DNA of 64,000 nucleotides from NCBI RefSeq assembly GCF_038502225.1, contig NC_091346.1, forward strand, positions 10,384,293 through 10,448,292, read 5' to 3'. The position numbers and the translations under genes were made by a program. The first letter of the stretch is position 1, and the number at the start of each line of letters is the position of its first letter. This DNA is from Cherax quadricarinatus (Eukaryota > Arthropoda > Malacostraca > Decapoda > Parastacidae). Of this stretch, positions 62,142-64,000 are shown in pieces. The notes under the pieces were generated by a model, which was not told where the DNA came from, searched no databases, and saw only the letters and a list, made by a program, of their open reading frames with translations.

Positions 62142-63895
62142 TAAGAACATAAGAACATAAGAAAGGAGGATCACTGCAGCAGGCCTGTTGGCCCATACTA
62201 GGCAGGTCCTTTACAATCCATCCCACTAACAATTTACCCAACCCAATTTTCAATGCTACACAAGAAATAAGGTCTGATAACTCTATCCACTCATTTGCAA
62301 GTCCCATACAAATCCAACCCCTCTCACTCATATATTAATCCAACCTAAATTTGAAACTACCTAAAGTCCTAGCCTCAATAACCCAACTAGGTACACTGTT
62401 CCACTCATCAACTACCCTATTTCCAAACCAATACTGTCCTTTCTAAATCTAAACTTGTCTAATTTAAATCCATTATTGCGGGTTCTCTCTTGGAGAGATA
62501 TCCTCAAGACCTTATTCATATCCCCTTTATTAATACCCATCTTCCACTTATACACTTCGACCATGTCTCCCTCATTCTTCGTCTAACAAGTGAATGTAAT
62601 TTATGGGTCTTCAGTCTGTCTTCATAAGTTAGATTTCTAATGCTATGTATTAATTTAGTCATTCTAAGCTGAATGTTTTCTAACGAATTTATGTCCATTC
62701 TGTAATATGGAGACCAGAACTGAGCTGCATAATCTAGGTGAGGCCTTACTAATGATGTATAAAGCTGCAGTATGACCTCTGGACTTCTGTTGCTTACACT
62801 TCTTGATATAAATTCCAGTAATCTATTTGCCTTATTACGTACGCTTAGACATTGCTGTCTTGGTTTAAGGTTGCTGCTCACCATAACCCCCAAGTCCTTT
62901 TCAAAATCTGTATGGCTAAGTTCTACATTATTTAACTTATAAGTGCTAGGGTTATGGACACTCCCGAGCTTCAGAGCCTTGCATTTATCTACATTGAACT
63001 GCATTTGCCACTTTTCTGACCAAGAATAGAGTTTGTCTAAATCCTCCTGAAGTTCCCTAACATCTACGTTTGAATCAATTATCCTACCTATCTTTGTATC
63101 ATCGGCGAATTTGCTCATATCACGAGTAATACCCTCATCAAGGTCATTTATATATATTATCAACAACAACAGGCCTAAGACTGATCCCTGTGGTACGCCA
63201 CTTTTTGCAGATCCCCACTCTGATTTAACCCCATACTCTCTGCTTCCTATTAGTGAGCCATGACTCGATGCATGACAGCACTTTTCCCCCAATGCCATGA
63301 GCTGCCACTTTTTTTTCACAGTCTCTGGTGCGGTACTATCAAAAGCCTTACTAAAATCTAAATAAACAATATCGAATTCATTACCATGATCAACGGCCTC
63401 AAAAGCTTTATTGAAGAAGGTTAATAAATTAGTTAGGCAGCAACGGCCTCTCGTGAATCCATGCTGAGTATCATTAGTCAAGCTATGCTTATCGAGATGG
63501 CTTCTTATATTATCAGCTATAATTGACTAGTAATTTGCCTACAATTGAGGTCAGGCTTATTGGGCGGTAATTTGACGGTAACGGCTTGTCCGTTGCTCTA
63601 AAAATAGGAATTACATTAGCCATCTTCCACATATCAGACACTACACCTGTTTGAAGAGAAATATTAAAAATATTAGTCAATGGTTCACAGAGTTCCATTT
63701 TACACTGTTTAAGAACCCTTGAAAAAGTTCATCAAGGTCCGGGGATTTATTTTGCGTTAACCGATCTATTTGTTTGATAACCAGTTTGGTAGTGACTGTC
63801 ATATTGCATCATTTATCATCTTCAAGTCCACTATAAAAATTAATTACTGGGATATTGTTAGTGTCTTACTGAGTGAAAACCGAGAGAAAATAATT
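62142..63895 (-). pseudogene. CR1 LINE copy B (esterase-type family), 5'-truncated
   Basis: The 3' end at about 62142 has three ATAAGAAC-type units before AAGGAGGATCACTGCAGC, as in copy A. The RT (63698-63513 and 63481-62516) shows VWKMANVIPIF-type sequence as MWKMANVIPIFR, NYRPISLTSIVGKLL, DTQHGFTRGRCCLTN, VYLDFSKAFD, GVPQGSVLG, INDLDEGI and FADDTKIGRI. Small indels break it, at about 63520 and 63260-63330. It contains the 149-bp stretch (CKALKLGSVHN to NRLLEFISRS) deleted in copy A, so it preserves the ancestral order. It is cut at about 63895 by T-rich sequence, before the endonuclease. Confidence 0.9.
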
Positions 63896-64000
63896 ATTAA
63901 GAATTTTTTTTTTATATTTTATTTAAAACTCAGGTACAAAATATATGGGTACTTAATCAATATGTAACAAGATACAAGCAGTAAAACGATAATCTGCAGT
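63896..64000. other. AT-rich sequence after the CR1 truncation
   Basis: Poly-T then AT-rich unique sequence; the TTTTATATTTTATTTAAAA word resembles one near 41703-41720. No gene. Confidence 0.4.

Overview
This is non-genic, repeat-saturated DNA from an animal nuclear genome. I find no host protein-coding gene, no functional RNA gene and no prokaryotic feature. Long TA, CA, GA and ATT microsatellites, several non-LTR retrotransposon (LINE) clades, tRNA-derived SINEs and a TA-targeting MITE all point to an arthropod. From general familiarity with such repeats I infer a decapod crustacean, possibly a crayfish; the species cannot be proved from sequence alone.

Layout. 1-4.1 kb: two pieces of an RTE-like LINE (minus strand), broken up by TA microsatellites that carry copies of a 390-bp MITE. 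4.1-5.8 kb: old unique-looking DNA, part of which returns in inverted orientation at 14.7-15.7 kb. 5.8-7.4 kb: a 14/15-bp minisatellite. 7.6-13.35 kb: a 53-bp minisatellite split by a nearly full-length CR1 LINE whose ORF1 encodes an SGNH/GDSL esterase-like domain. 13.4-15.7 kb: SINEs, an RTE 3' end and the inverted old segment. 15.7-16.0 kb: an 18-bp minisatellite. 16.08-29.7 kb: a 39-bp minisatellite of about 340 copies, open in a reading frame on both strands over kilobases, and interrupted by an almost perfect 173-bp-arm palindrome. 29.8-30.1 kb: a second hairpin element. 30.7-32.7 kb: a SINE and MITE/TA microsatellites. 32.7-33.1 kb: half of a hairpin element. 33.2-37.6 kb: a decayed Tx1/L1-like LINE (minus) with RRM-like and CCHC ORF1. 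37.7-45.6 kb: RTE and CR1 fragments, including a CR1-type LINE (plus) with a hairpin element inserted in its endonuclease. 46.2-50.1 kb: three direct copies of an LTR-like repeat, a CRE/E-box-like cluster and a 35-bp hairpin minisatellite. 50.2-52.1 kb: a SINE palindrome and a LINE RNase H fragment in which an 89-bp stretch has expanded into a minisatellite. 53.1-56.1 kb: a CR1/L2-like LINE (plus). 56.1-58.2 kb: a gag-like ORF1 with CCHC knuckles (minus). 58.3-61.4 kb: a CR1-type LINE (minus) with a SINE inside. 61.4-64 kb: a small minisatellite, a CA microsatellite and a second copy of the esterase-type CR1.

The most interesting material is (a) the hairpin elements at 23.1, 29.8 and 42.6 kb, which share target-site duplications, a short stem with one compensatory base-pair change and a common tail beyond the palindrome; (b) the 39-bp array, whose near-palindromic core encodes the same peptide, EVLVTSTSV, on both strands; (c) a minisatellite born inside an RNase H coding sequence; and (d) a CR1 copy whose 5' end is joined to half of a hairpin element. 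Every LINE here is broken by stops, frameshifts, truncations or insertions, so none looks able to move on its own.
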